A stretch of 64,000 nucleotides of DNA from Actinomyces gaoshouyii (GTDB taxonomy: Bacteria > Actinomycetota > Actinomycetes > Actinomycetales > Actinomycetaceae): positions 62,001-126,000 of the forward strand of contig NZ_MVIV01000002.1 in assembly GCF_002072175.1 (NCBI RefSeq). Reading direction: 5' to 3'. The translations under genes were made by a program, and so were the position numbers. Each line of letters begins with the position of its first letter. Position 1 is the first letter of the stretch. The notes under the pieces are model-generated. The model saw only the letters and a program-made list of their open reading frames with translations. It was not told the DNA's origin and did no database searches. Below are positions 1-7,910 of this stretch, in pieces.

Positions 1-567
1 GGGCAGGCCCAGGCAGTTGCCGTACCCGCCCACACCTGCCACGACGCCGTGCACGACGCGGGCGGTGTCGGGGTGGTCCGCGGCACCGAAGCGCAGCTGG
101 TCCATGACGGCCACGGGCCGCGCGCCCATGGAGATGATGTCGCGGACGATCCCGCCCACGCCGGTCGCGGCGCCCTGGTAGGGCTCGACGAAGCTCGGGT
201 GGTTGTGGGACTCGACCTTGTAGGTCACGGCCCAGCCGTCGCCGATGTCGACGACGCCGGCGTTCTCCCCCATGCCGACCAGCAGGTGCTCGCGCATCTC
301 GGGGGTGACCTTGGCGCCGAACTGCTTGAGGTGGATCTTGGAGGACTTGTAGGAGCAGTGCTCGGACCACATGACGGAGTACATGGCGAGCTCGGCGGCC
401 GTGGGGCGGCGACCGAGGAGGCGCTTGATGCCCTCGTACTCGTCGGCCTTGAGGCCGAGCTCGGCCCAGGGCATCGCCTGATCGGGCGTTGCCGCGGCGT
501 CGGCGACGGTGTCGGGGTGCTCGACGGGACGGGGGGCGGTCTCGGCGGTGCGGGCTGTGTGAGCCAT
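1..567 (-). CDS. purL: Phosphoribosylformylglycinamidine synthase large subunit, N-terminal part (runs off the window)
   Basis: The first 189 codons of PurL are present, and the gene continues beyond position 1. PurL converts FGAR and ammonia to FGAM with ATP, working with PurQ (glutaminase) and PurS. The visible part carries family landmarks: an [12 protein letters not shown]-type opening, the MWSEHCSYK segment, and the VESHNHPS loop that belongs to the ATP/substrate site. The ATG at 565-567 is preceded by an AGGAG Shine-Dalgarno site 6 nt upstream. It is split from purQ and purS by an opposite-strand glycosyltransferase gene, so it needs its own promoter; none is obvious in the short gap, which lies back to back with that gene. 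The identity is firm; completeness cannot be judged. Confidence 0.93.
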   Translation of the reverse strand, partial: MAHTARTAETAPRPVEHPDTVADAAATPDQAMPWAELGLKADEYEGIKRLLGRRPTAAELAMYSVMWSEHCSYKSSKIHLKQFGAKVTPEMREHLLVGMGENAGVVDIGDGWAVTYKVESHNHPSFVEPYQGAATGVGGIVRDIISMGARPVAVMDQLRFGAADHPDTARVVHGVVAGVGGYGNCLGLP

Positions 568-742
568 GCGACTGCTCCTGGGGGTGGGCGGGAGGGTGCC
601 GCGCCTGAGGATACTCGGCGGGTGGGGGCGAGCGGCCATGAGTCCCCCAGGTGAGCCGGCCGGCGAGCACGATCCGCGATTCGAGACGAAGACGCGCCCC
701 AAAGGTGCGGCCTCTCACACGCGGAGAGGGCAAGATCGTGCC

Positions 743-2197
743 ATGAGAACCATCGACGTCGCACCGCTGCCCCTGTCAGAGCTCGAGCCCCATCTCGATG
801 AGATCGCCGCGCACCGGCTCCGCGACGGCGTGGCAGCCGCGCAGGCGCTCCTGGAGGGACGCGTCCTATGGACCGTGACTCCCACGGACCAGGCGGGCGC
901 CGGCCCCGTGGAGACCGTGGCCCCCCTGGTGGGCTACGCCCGCGGCCTGGGCGTCGACGCCCGGTGGCTGTGCCTGGACGCTCCGGCGGAGTTCATCGCC
1001 CTCAGCGGGCGCCTGCACTCGTGGATCCATGGGGACATCGGGGACCGAGGCCGCCTGGGGGACAAGGAGCGCGACCTCTACGAGCACACGCTGGCGTCCA
1101 ACGCGGAGAACGTCGCCGGGGACATCTGCGAGGGTGACATCGTCATCCTCCATGATCCGGCGACCGCCGGCCTGGCGCGCCCCCTCAAGGCGGCGGGCGC
1201 CGTCGTCGTGTGGCGCTGCCACGCGGGCGCGGATCTGGCCACCGCCGACCCCGAGGGCGTGGAGGACGCCCAGCGCGCCTGGGCCTTCCTGGACCGCTAT
1301 CTGGAGGACGCCGACTACGTGATCGTCTCCTGCGAGGAGTACCGGCCCCCCTTCACCGAGCCCGAGGCCTGCGCAGTCATCCCGCCCTCCATCAACCCCG
1401 ACAGCCCCAAGAACCGGGTTCTCGACATGGATGAGGCCTGGTCGATCGCGCGCCTGGCGGGGATCTTCGACGGCGAGCCCCCCTTCGACGCCTTCCCCTT
1501 CATCCGCGGCGACGGACGGACGGACGCGCTGCGCTCCGCGGCGGCCGAGAACGGCGAGAGCGGCGTCATGCGCGCCGGGGGCCCGGTACCGCTGGGGGCG
1601 CGGACGATCACGCAGGTCTCGCGCTGGGACCGGCTCAAGGGCATGAGGGAGTTGGCGATCGCCTTCGCGGAGAACCTCGGGGCCCTCCCCGACGACGCGC
1701 ACCTGCTGCTGGTGGGGCCTCGCCCCGGGAGCGGCACCGCTGCGGCGCGGGTGCTGGACGAGGTCGTCGAGGCCGTTGAGCTCCTCCCCGCGGCGGCCCG
1801 CTCGCGCATCCACATCGCGGCGGTGCCCGCCCAGGACCGGGAGATCAACGCCCTCGTGGTCAACGCCGCGCAGCGGGTGAGCTCGGTGGTCACCCAGCGC
1901 TCGATCGTCGAGGCCTTCGGGCTGACGGTGGCCGAGGCGATGTGGAAGAAGACCCCCGTGGTGGCCTCCGGCGTCGGGGGGATCCGCACGCAGGTGACCG
2001 ACGGCGTCGACGGCGCCCTCGTGGACCCGCATGACGGTGCCGCCTGGGCTCAGGCCGTGGCGGACCTGCTGCTCTTCCCCGAGCGGGCGGCGGAGATGGG
2101 GGCGACGGCGCACGAGTCGGTGCGCCGATCCTTCCTGCCGGACCGGCATCTCCTACAGGTCCTCGACGCCCTCGCGGCGGCCCTTGAGAGGTCCTGA
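743..2197 (+). CDS. GT4-family glycosyltransferase, trehalose synthase (TreT)-like
   Basis: A 484-residue cytoplasmic protein with no signal peptide. It resembles actinobacterial trehalose glycosyltransferring synthases, which join a nucleotide sugar and glucose to make trehalose. The C-terminal half is a GT-B donor domain: an ITQVSRWDRLKG start to the second Rossmann domain, and the EAFGLTVAE motif (E-x7-E) of family GT4. The N-terminal part has the HDP and CHAGADL segments seen in TreT-type enzymes. The start was placed at the ATG at 743 rather than the longer open frame. A CAAGAT box lies exactly 6 nt before it, and a weak GAGAGGG lies 12 nt before. It sits inverted between purQ and purL. 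Substrate assignment rests on family resemblance only; another GT4 specificity is possible. Confidence 0.75.
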   Translation: MRTIDVAPLPLSELEPHLDEIAAHRLRDGVAAAQALLEGRVLWTVTPTDQAGAGPVETVAPLVGYARGLGVDARWLCLDAPAEFIALSGRLHSWIHGDIGDRGRLGDKERDLYEHTLASNAENVAGDICEGDIVILHDPATAGLARPLKAAGAVVVWRCHAGADLATADPEGVEDAQRAWAFLDRYLEDADYVIVSCEEYRPPFTEPEACAVIPPSINPDSPKNRVLDMDEAWSIARLAGIFDGEPPFDAFPFIRGDGRTDALRSAAAENGESGVMRAGGPVPLGARTITQVSRWDRLKGMRELAIAFAENLGALPDDAHLLLVGPRPGSGTAAARVLDEVVEAVELLPAAARSRIHIAAVPAQDREINALVVNAAQRVSSVVTQRSIVEAFGLTVAEAMWKKTPVVASGVGGIRTQVTDGVDGALVDPHDGAAWAQAVADLLLFPERAAEMGATAHESVRRSFLPDRHLLQVLDALAAALERS

Positions 2198-2237
2198 GGT
2201 CCGGCCCCGGCGGTCGGGCGCGCGCCTCCCCCCAGAG

Positions 2238-2619
2238 TTTTCCACAGGCTTCCTCCACAGGCATGTGAGCAGCGGAGGACGAGCCGCGAGATAGCGGGCC
2301 TCCGCCTGTGAACGCGCCCTCACATCCACGATTGTGCCCCCGTATGTACCACACACGGGGGCACAAGTCTCTTTTCAGGGTGCGTACAGGGTCTTGCCAG
2401 GATTGGTCAAATCCCCGAGATTATGCGGTTTTCCTCACGTTTTGAGCTCCTGGAGCCCCGTTTCCCGCAGCAGGCCGCCATTCCGGGAGGAGGCCCGGGA
2501 AGCCGGCCCGGCATGGGGGCGCCCCTGCCCGATCACGATGCCGACACGATTCCGGCGCTTCGGTCTCAGAGCGATCAACACAGGCTTGTCCACAGCCCGC
2601 CGGGCGGCCTTGTGGATAA
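2238..2619. other. Cluster of DnaA-box-like sites
   Basis: TTTTCCACA lies at 2238-2246, TTGTCCACA at 2586-2594 on the plus strand, and TGTGGATAA (the complement of the perfect box TTATCCACA) at 2611-2619. The last two are inverted and 16 bp apart. TTGTCCACA is the common box form in high-G+C actinobacteria. No dnaA, dnaN or rpmH is nearby, so this is not an obvious origin. A DnaA-titration site or DnaA-regulated promoter is possible. Confidence 0.5.
2332..2366. terminator. Hairpin downstream of the GT4 gene
   Basis: TTGTGCCCCCGT and ACGGGGGCACAA form a perfect 12-bp stem around an 11-nt loop, about 135 bases after the GT4 stop. The plus strand continues with GTCTCTTTTC, a short T-rich stretch, so it could end transcription of that gene. 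An operator role is the alternative. Confidence 0.5.
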
Positions 2620-2703
2620 CTCCCAGGCTTCTCGCAGGTTCCCGATCGTGCCCCACGCACGCAGCCGGGCGCCCGCTGCCCGGCCCCCGTCATGCCGGGC
2701 ACG

Positions 2704-2748
2704 CGATCCGCCCCGGTGGGCGCGCGGCGCGCCCACCGGGGCGGATCG
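2704..2748 (-). terminator. Terminator-like hairpin after purQ
   Basis: A perfect 21-bp stem with a 3-nt loop lies 12 bases beyond the purQ stop codon. There is no T-run, as is common in very G+C-rich genomes. It likely ends the purD-purC-purS-purQ transcription and shields the inverted GT4 gene. Confidence 0.75.
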
Positions 2749-2760
2749 ATGAGAAGCGGC

Positions 2761-3474
2761 TCAGGCGGCCACGAGGGAGCTGATGACCGACTGGAAGATG
2801 CGCAGGCCGTCAATGCCGGTCCGGGGGCCGGCGGGCGAGTCGGGACCGAAACCCGGCTCCACCGCGTGCTCGGGGTGGGGCATGAGGCCGACGACATTCC
2901 CGCGCTCGTTCCTCACCCCGGCGATGTCCCTCGCCGAGCCGTTGGGGTTGTCGATGTAGCGGAAGACGACGAGGCCCTCGCCCTCGAGGCGGTCGAGCTC
3001 CTCGGGGGAGGCGATGAAGTTTCCCTCGCCGTTCTTGAGCGGGACGACGATCTCCTCGCCGTCGTCCATGGACGCCGTCCAGGCGGTCGTCGTCGACTCC
3101 ACGCGCAGGCGCTGCTCGCGGCAGTAGAACTTCTGGTGGTCATTGCGAATGAGGGCGCCGGGCAGCAGATGGGCCTCGGCGAGGATCTGGAAGCCGTTGC
3201 AGATGCCCAAGACCGGCATCCCGGCGCCGGCCGCGTTGATGACCTCGCCCATGACGGGCGCGAAGCGGGCGATGGCGCCGCAGCGCAGGTAATCGCCGTA
3301 GGAGAAGCCGCCGGGGACGACAACAGCGTCCACGCCCCTCAGATCGGCGTCCTTGTGCCACAGGCTCACGGCCTCGCCGCCGGCCAGGCGGATGGCTCGG
3401 GCGGCATCGACGTCGTCGAGAGTGCCGGGGAAGGTGATGACTCCGATGCGGGCGCCGACGGGGCTGTCACTCAC
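2761..3474 (-). CDS. purQ: Phosphoribosylformylglycinamidine synthase, glutaminase subunit
   Basis: A 237-residue class I glutamine amidotransferase that supplies ammonia to PurL for FGAM formation. The nucleophile is Cys92 in GICNGFQ. The His-Glu pair of the triad is in PHPEH near residues 200-203. The oxyanion-side PGGFSYGD segment is also present. The start is a GTG at 3474, three bases after the purS stop, so the two are translationally linked. Length and motifs are normal for the small PurQ that works with PurS. PurL is not directly downstream as usual: a hairpin and an opposite-strand gene intervene. Confidence 0.97.
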   Translation of the reverse strand: MSDSPVGARIGVITFPGTLDDVDAARAIRLAGGEAVSLWHKDADLRGVDAVVVPGGFSYGDYLRCGAIARFAPVMGEVINAAGAGMPVLGICNGFQILAEAHLLPGALIRNDHQKFYCREQRLRVESTTTAWTASMDDGEEIVVPLKNGEGNFIASPEELDRLEGEGLVVFRYIDNPNGSARDIAGVRNERGNVVGLMPHPEHAVEPGFGPDSPAGPRTGIDGLRIFQSVISSLVAA

Positions 3475-3477
3475 GGC

Positions 3478-3732
3478 TCAATCCTCCTCGAGCGGGCAGA
3501 TGGAGACGACGTCCTCGATGATGGGGTTGGACAGCAGAGTGCTGGCGGCCTGCGCGGCGGCGTCGAGGTGCTCCTGAGTGACGGGCCCCTCGACGGCGAG
3601 CTCGAAGCGGCGGCCCTGCCGCACTGCGGTGAATCCGGTCAGGCCGATCCTGGGCAGGCTCCCCATGACGGCCTTGCCCTGCGGGTCGAGGATCTCCGGC
3701 TTGGGCATGACTTCAACGACGATGCGTCCCAA
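3478..3732 (-). CDS. purS: Phosphoribosylformylglycinamidine synthase, PurS subunit
   Basis: An 84-residue protein that forms the bridging subunit of the PurSQL complex. The sequence has the PurS pattern: a beta strand GRIVVEVMPKPEILDPQGKA, then a VRQGRRFEL strand, ending in the NPIIEDVV segment. The start is taken as TTG at 3732, because an AGGAG site lies 6 nt upstream and this gives the usual PurS length; the open frame extends further upstream without support. It is followed by purQ after 3 nt. A TACACT -10 box at 3771-3776 suggests a leadered promoter of its own. Confidence 0.92.
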   Translation of the reverse strand: MGRIVVEVMPKPEILDPQGKAVMGSLPRIGLTGFTAVRQGRRFELAVEGPVTQEHLDAAAQAASTLLSNPIIEDVVSICPLEED

Positions 3733-3770
3733 TGTGCTCTCCTGGGAGTTGGGGGAAGTGCGGCGCGACC

Positions 3771-3776
3771 AGTGTA
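3771..3776 (-). promoter_or_regulatory. Likely -10 box of the purS-purQ promoter
   Basis: TACACT on the minus strand lies 38 nt before the purS TTG start, leaving room for a short leader with the AGGAG site. No good -35 was seen. Confidence 0.4.
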
Positions 3777-3864
3777 ACCAGTGCGCGCCCGCGCCTCCGA
3801 GGCCGTCCACCGCCACCGACGCGCCCTCCGAGCCTGGGACAGCCCGCGCGAGGCGCCGCAGGGC

Positions 3865-4797
3865 CTAGATGCGGCCGAGCCAGTCCCCGGCGAGCCTGAG
3901 GGCGAGGATGCCACCGATGGCCAGAGCGCAGGTGCCGATGAGCCAGGCGGGCCCCAATATGAGGGCGATGACGGCGCAGACCACGGCGGCGGCGAGCATG
4001 AAGCCTCCGACGGCGCCCGCCACACCCGCGGGGGCCTGGCTCGACTGATCCACCGTGGAGGTCCCCATGAGGGGCCTCGGACCCGAGCCGACGGCGACAC
4101 GCGGCCCTGCCCCGGTGGGGGCGAGCCCGGCGGGATCGTTCTCGGCGCCTGAGGTGAGCAGGTGCTGGGGGTCGGCGACATCGACATCGCCATTGGTCAG
4201 CCCGGCGGCCACATCCACCAGGCTGGGCTCCCAGCGCTCGGCCTCGCCGCGCACCGGCGTGCCGCCGGCCCAGGCGAGGTACCCGGCGGCGGATACGAGT
4301 CCCGCGCCTCCCAGGACGACGACGAGCCAGGGCGGCACCCAGGGATGCCCGGCATTGGCGGCGGTGGCCAGGCGCATCGCCGAGGTGGTGGCCAGGACGA
4401 GGCCGACGAGGGCGCATGCGATACCCGCCAGGCGCTGGCGCACGAGCGAGGCCGGCCAGGGGGTACGGGCCCTTTGCAGCGGCGTCGGCTCCGTGGAGCG
4501 GCCGCGCCCAACGCCCCAGTCGGTGCCCCGGGGATTGCGGGGTCCCCCGGATGGGGCAGGGCCATCCGGGCCGGGGGCACCGGGCCCATTGGACTCCGAG
4601 GGGCCGTCGTCCGAGGCGGGGTAGGAGGGGCGTCCGAGGACATCGGGGCCCAGGTCCACGTCGGCGTCGATGATCTCGGCCTCGGACCAGGTGGTGCGCT
4701 GCCTCCTGCCGGATCCTCTCGAGGGGCCCGATTGGCCCCAGTTGACGGGCCCCCGATCGGACGCGGGCCGGCGATCCCGGCCGATCGGCGGGGTCAC
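3865..4797 (-). CDS. Membrane protein of unknown function, Pro/Gly-rich N-terminus
   Basis: 310 residues, not recognised. The first 110 or so residues are hydrophilic and rich in Gly, Pro, Ser and Arg, so probably disordered and cytoplasmic. Two transmembrane segments follow at about 120-142 and 151-172. A polar stretch of about 75 residues comes next, then two more hydrophobic segments at about 258-280 and 282-303. The GTG start abuts the stop of the preceding membrane-protein gene with no gap, so the pair is translationally coupled. The gene lies within the purine cluster between purC and purS. Nothing in the sequence gives an enzymatic role. Confidence 0.7.
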   Translation of the reverse strand: MTPPIGRDRRPASDRGPVNWGQSGPSRGSGRRQRTTWSEAEIIDADVDLGPDVLGRPSYPASDDGPSESNGPGAPGPDGPAPSGGPRNPRGTDWGVGRGRSTEPTPLQRARTPWPASLVRQRLAGIACALVGLVLATTSAMRLATAANAGHPWVPPWLVVVLGGAGLVSAAGYLAWAGGTPVRGEAERWEPSLVDVAAGLTNGDVDVADPQHLLTSGAENDPAGLAPTGAGPRVAVGSGPRPLMGTSTVDQSSQAPAGVAGAVGGFMLAAAVVCAVIALILGPAWLIGTCALAIGGILALRLAGDWLGRI

Positions 4798-5469
4798 TCA
4801 GATCACCTGCCCGAGGATGGAGGCCAGCCCGAGGGAGATGAGGAGGAAGCCGAAGGCTGCCACGAGGATCTGGCCGAGGCGCAGCAGGGACTCGCCCATC
4901 GTGGTACCGGAGAGGCGCTCATCGACGGCGCGGCCCAGCGAAGTCGAGACCAGGGCGGTGGACACGGGGCCGGAGACGACGTCGAGGGCGGTGAGCTCGC
5001 GACGGCCACTGGGCTCGGGCAGCGCGATGGCGGTCGAGCCGCCCGAGGCAATGACGGTCAGCTCGGCGCCGGGGGCGGCGGGCCGCCCGAGACGCCCATG
5101 AGAGCTCGCCCCACCGGTGCGGGCCGATTCGGCCGTGGCGCGCTTGCGGGCGGCTGCGGCGCGGTTGCGATCCAGCCGCAGGCGCGGGGCGTTGACGACG
5201 AGCGAGCGCGCGGGGACCCGCAGGGCGGCGATGAGCCCGAGGCCGACGACGAGCAGGGCGATCCCGCCGAGGATCGCGGAGGTCCCCCGGGCTCCCAGGG
5301 CGCTGGCGAGCGCGGCGGCCAGGGCGAGGATGACGACGAGCATCGCCGCGACGACGAGCACGGCGAAGCCCCGCCCGGGACTGAAACTGCGGGCCACGCG
5401 GGGCGCAGGGCCCCCGGGCGCGCCTGAGGCGGGACCGCCGGGCACGGCGCCCGGACCGGCCGTCGTCAC
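4798..5469 (-). CDS. Small membrane protein of unknown function, coupled to purC
   Basis: 223 residues from a GTG start that overlaps the purC stop by four bases (GTGA). The in-frame upstream extension lies inside purC and was rejected. Two transmembrane helices occupy about residues 30-55 and 62-82. A polar region of about 105 residues follows, with a final hydrophobic C-terminal helix at about 198-222. The next gene starts immediately after its stop. The family is not recognised. The overlap with purC shows it is read on the purD-purC transcript or on the same operon message. Confidence 0.7.
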   Translation of the reverse strand: MTTAGPGAVPGGPASGAPGGPAPRVARSFSPGRGFAVLVVAAMLVVILALAAALASALGARGTSAILGGIALLVVGLGLIAALRVPARSLVVNAPRLRLDRNRAAAARKRATAESARTGGASSHGRLGRPAAPGAELTVIASGGSTAIALPEPSGRRELTALDVVSGPVSTALVSTSLGRAVDERLSGTTMGESLLRLGQILVAAFGFLLISLGLASILGQVI

Positions 5470-6389
5470 TGGGCCTCCCCGAGGTCGAGGGGCGCCCCGG
5501 TGAGGCGCTCGTAGGCCTCGAGATAGCGCGCGCGGGTGCGCTCGACGACGTCGTCGGGCAGAGCGGGGGGCCTCTCGCCGGAGGCGCGGTCCCAGCCGGA
5601 GGCCGGGGAGACGAGCCAGTCGCGCACATACTGCTTGTCGAAAGAGGGGGTGGGCCTTCCCTCCTGCCACTCCTCGGCGGGCCAGAACCGGGAGGAGTCG
5701 GGGGTGAGGACCTCGTCGCCCAGGACGAGGGAGCCGTCGGGGCCGGCGCCGAGCTCGAACTTGGTGTCGGCGATGACGATGCCGCGCCGGGCGGCGATGT
5801 CGACGGCGCGCGTGTAGAGGGCGAGGGTGACGTAGCGGAGCTTGGCGGCGGTGGCCTCCCCCACCATCTCGACGACGCGCTCGTAGGAGATGTTCTCGTC
5901 GTGCTCACCGACCTCGGCCTTGGCGGCGGGAGTGAAGATCGGCTGGGGCAGGAGGGAGGCCTCGGTCAGGCCGTAGGGCAGTGGCAGGCCGCAGACGGTC
6001 TTGTTGAGGCGGTACTCGATGAGGCCGGAGCCGGTGAGGTAGCCGCGGGCGACGCACTCGACGGGGTACATGTCGAGGCGGCGGCAGATCATGGCGCGCC
6101 CGATGACCTCCTCGGGCACGTCAAGGGTGACGAGGTGGTTGGGGACCACGTCGGCGAGCTGCTCGAACCACCAGGCGGACATGGCGGTGAGGATGCGGCC
6201 CTTGTCCGGGATGGTGGTGTCCAGGACGTGGTCGTAGGCGCTGATGCGGTCCGAGGCGACGATGAGGAGGACGTCCTGGCCCGCCCAGGGGCTGGTGGCA
6301 TCGGGGGTGTAGACATCGCGGACCTTGCCGCTGGAGCGGTGGGCCCAACCCGGGACTGTCAGGGGGGCGGGGCCTGGTGTGGTGCTCAT
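5466..6389 (-). CDS. purC: Phosphoribosylaminoimidazole-succinocarboxamide synthase (SAICAR synthetase)
   Basis: A 307-residue enzyme that ligates aspartate to CAIR with ATP. Family signatures include SSGKVRDVY near the N-terminus, the ASDRISAYD loop, the [14 protein letters not shown] motif and IADTKFELG near the middle. The ATG at 6389 was chosen over a longer frame because the domain starts just after it and a CAGGAT box lies exactly 6 nt upstream, which would give a leaderless mRNA. It is downstream of purD (93-base gap) and overlaps the next membrane-protein gene by four bases. Confidence 0.96.
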   Translation of the reverse strand: MSTTPGPAPLTVPGWAHRSSGKVRDVYTPDATSPWAGQDVLLIVASDRISAYDHVLDTTIPDKGRILTAMSAWWFEQLADVVPNHLVTLDVPEEVIGRAMICRRLDMYPVECVARGYLTGSGLIEYRLNKTVCGLPLPYGLTEASLLPQPIFTPAAKAEVGEHDENISYERVVEMVGEATAAKLRYVTLALYTRAVDIAARRGIVIADTKFELGAGPDGSLVLGDEVLTPDSSRFWPAEEWQEGRPTPSFDKQYVRDWLVSPASGWDRASGERPPALPDDVVERTRARYLEAYERLTGAPLDLGEAQ

Positions 6390-6482
6390 GCGCCCATCCT
6401 GCCACCCTGACCTGCCCGCGCGCAGCGAAGATCTGCCCAAAGGCCCCATAGCGCGCGGTAGCGCGGGGCGAACGAACGGGGC

Positions 6483-7736
6483 TCAGCGCCCGGCGGCTAT
6501 GTCAGTGCGGTACTGGGCGCCGTCGAGATGGATGCGGCTGATCGCCTGGTAAGCACGTTCCCTCGCGTCGGAGACCGACTCGCCGAGGGCCACGATGGAC
6601 AGGACCCGCCCGCCGGTGGCGATGAGGGCGCCGTCGTCATCCCGCCCGGTACCGGCGTGAAGGACATGGACGCCGTCGATGCTCTCGGCCTCCTCTATAC
6701 CGGTGATGGCCCCGCCGGTGGTGATGGTGCCGGGGTAGCCGGGGGCGGCGAGGACGACGTCCACGGCGGCCCGGGCACTCCAGGTGGGCTCGGGGGCCTC
6801 GGCGAGGCGGCCGGTGGCGGCTGCCAGGAGGAGCTCGGGAAGGGAGGAGGTCAGGCGCGCGAGGACGGCCTGGGTCTCGGGGTCGCCGAATCGCGCGTTG
6901 AACTCGACGACGCGCAGGCCCCTGGAGGTCAGGGCGAGGCCGCAGTAGAGGAGCCCGATGAAGGCGGTGCCGCGACGGGCGAGCTCATCGATGACGGGCT
7001 GGGCGACGGTGTCGACGACTTGCTCGGCGAGGTCGGCGGGCGCCCAGGTCAGCGGCGTGTAGGAGCCCATGCCGCCGGTGTTGGGGCCGGTGTCCCCGTC
7101 CCCGAGGCGCTTGAAATCCTGGGCGGGGGCGAGGGCGCGGACGGTGGCGCCGTCGCAGACGCAGAAGACGGAGGCCTCAGGACCATCGAGGTAATCCTCG
7201 ACAACGACGCGCCCACCCTGCTTGGCCAGGCAGGCGAGACCGTGGTCGAGGGCCGTGGCGCGATCGGGGGTGACGACGACGCCCTTGCCGGCGGCCAGGC
7301 CATCGTCCTTGACGACGTGCGGAGCGCCGAAGCGGTCGAGGGCTGCCTCGAGCTCAGCGGGGGTGTCGCAGACGGCGGCCTTGGCGGTGGGGACCCCGGC
7401 GGAGGCCATGACCTCCTTGGCGAAGGCCTTGGAGCCCTCCAGGCGGGCGGCCCCGGCTCCGGGGCCGAAGCAGGCGATGCCCGCGGCGCGGACAGCGTCG
7501 GCGACTCCGGCGACGAGAGGCGCCTCGGGGCCGATGACAACGAGGTCGGCACCCATCTGCCGGGCGAGCGCGACGACGGCCTCGGGGTCGTTGGCATCGG
7601 CGCTGATGTTGGTGGCGATGGCAGCCGTGCCCGGGTTCCCGGGGGCGACGACGAGCTCTGTGGTGGCGGGGTCGGATGCGAGGGCGCGGGCCAGGGCGTG
7701 CTCGCGCGCGCCGGAGCCCAGGAGCAGGATCTTCAC
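6483..7736 (-). CDS. purD: Phosphoribosylamine-glycine ligase (GAR synthetase)
   Basis: A 417-residue ATP-grasp ligase that joins phosphoribosylamine and glycine. The N-terminal motif KILLLGSGAREHAL (from residue 2), the ATP-grasp segments DGLAAGKGVVV and the NARFGDPETQ signature are present, and the length is normal. The GTG start at 7736 sits exactly 6 nt downstream of a TACGCT -10 box (7743-7748), so the transcript is probably leaderless and this is the first gene of the purine cluster. purC follows after 93 bases. Confidence 0.96.
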   Translation of the reverse strand: MKILLLGSGAREHALARALASDPATTELVVAPGNPGTAAIATNISADANDPEAVVALARQMGADLVVIGPEAPLVAGVADAVRAAGIACFGPGAGAARLEGSKAFAKEVMASAGVPTAKAAVCDTPAELEAALDRFGAPHVVKDDGLAAGKGVVVTPDRATALDHGLACLAKQGGRVVVEDYLDGPEASVFCVCDGATVRALAPAQDFKRLGDGDTGPNTGGMGSYTPLTWAPADLAEQVVDTVAQPVIDELARRGTAFIGLLYCGLALTSRGLRVVEFNARFGDPETQAVLARLTSSLPELLLAAATGRLAEAPEPTWSARAAVDVVLAAPGYPGTITTGGAITGIEEAESIDGVHVLHAGTGRDDDGALIATGGRVLSIVALGESVSDARERAYQAISRIHLDGAQYRTDIAAGR

Positions 7737-7742
7737 GTGGCC

Positions 7743-7748
7743 AGCGTA
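7743..7748 (-). promoter_or_regulatory. -10 box of a leaderless purD promoter
   Basis: TACGCT on the minus strand, with exactly 6 nt (GGCCAC) to the purD GTG. It has the same spacing as many other starts in this window. Confidence 0.6.
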
Positions 7749-7831
7749 GCCGGGTGACCGGCACCGTGGCACCCGGCCGGGCAGGAGGCACGAGCACCGT
7801 CCCGGCGCCCGTAGAGCGCGGGCGGCAGCGA

Positions 7832-7869
7832 ACGGGGGCCCGGACCGTCGGCACGGTCCGAGCCCCCGT
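7832..7869 (-). terminator. Terminator hairpin after pckG
   Basis: An 8-bp outer stem and a 7-bp inner stem, separated by a 2x2 internal loop and capped by CGGC, begin about 40 bases beyond the pckG stop. There is no T-run. Confidence 0.65.
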
Positions 7870-7910
7870 CGGAGCCCGCCTCACTCAGGACGGCGAGGCG
7901 ATGTCAACAC

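Larger units (their letters stand above)
2198..2760. other. Gene-free interval between the GT4 gene and purQ with hairpins and DnaA-box-like sites
   Basis: No credible coding region is seen in these 563 bases. The stretch is less G+C-rich than its surroundings between about 2330 and 2460. It holds a 12-bp-stem hairpin (2332-2366), a 21-bp-stem hairpin just after purQ (2704-2748), and several DnaA-box-like nonamers listed separately. The right edge serves as the purQ terminator; the left edge follows the GT4 gene. Confidence 0.6.

Noticed and set aside
2238-2619. Chromosomal replication origin
   Set aside because: Too few boxes, and no dnaA, dnaN, recF or rpmH around; kept only as a DnaA-box cluster.
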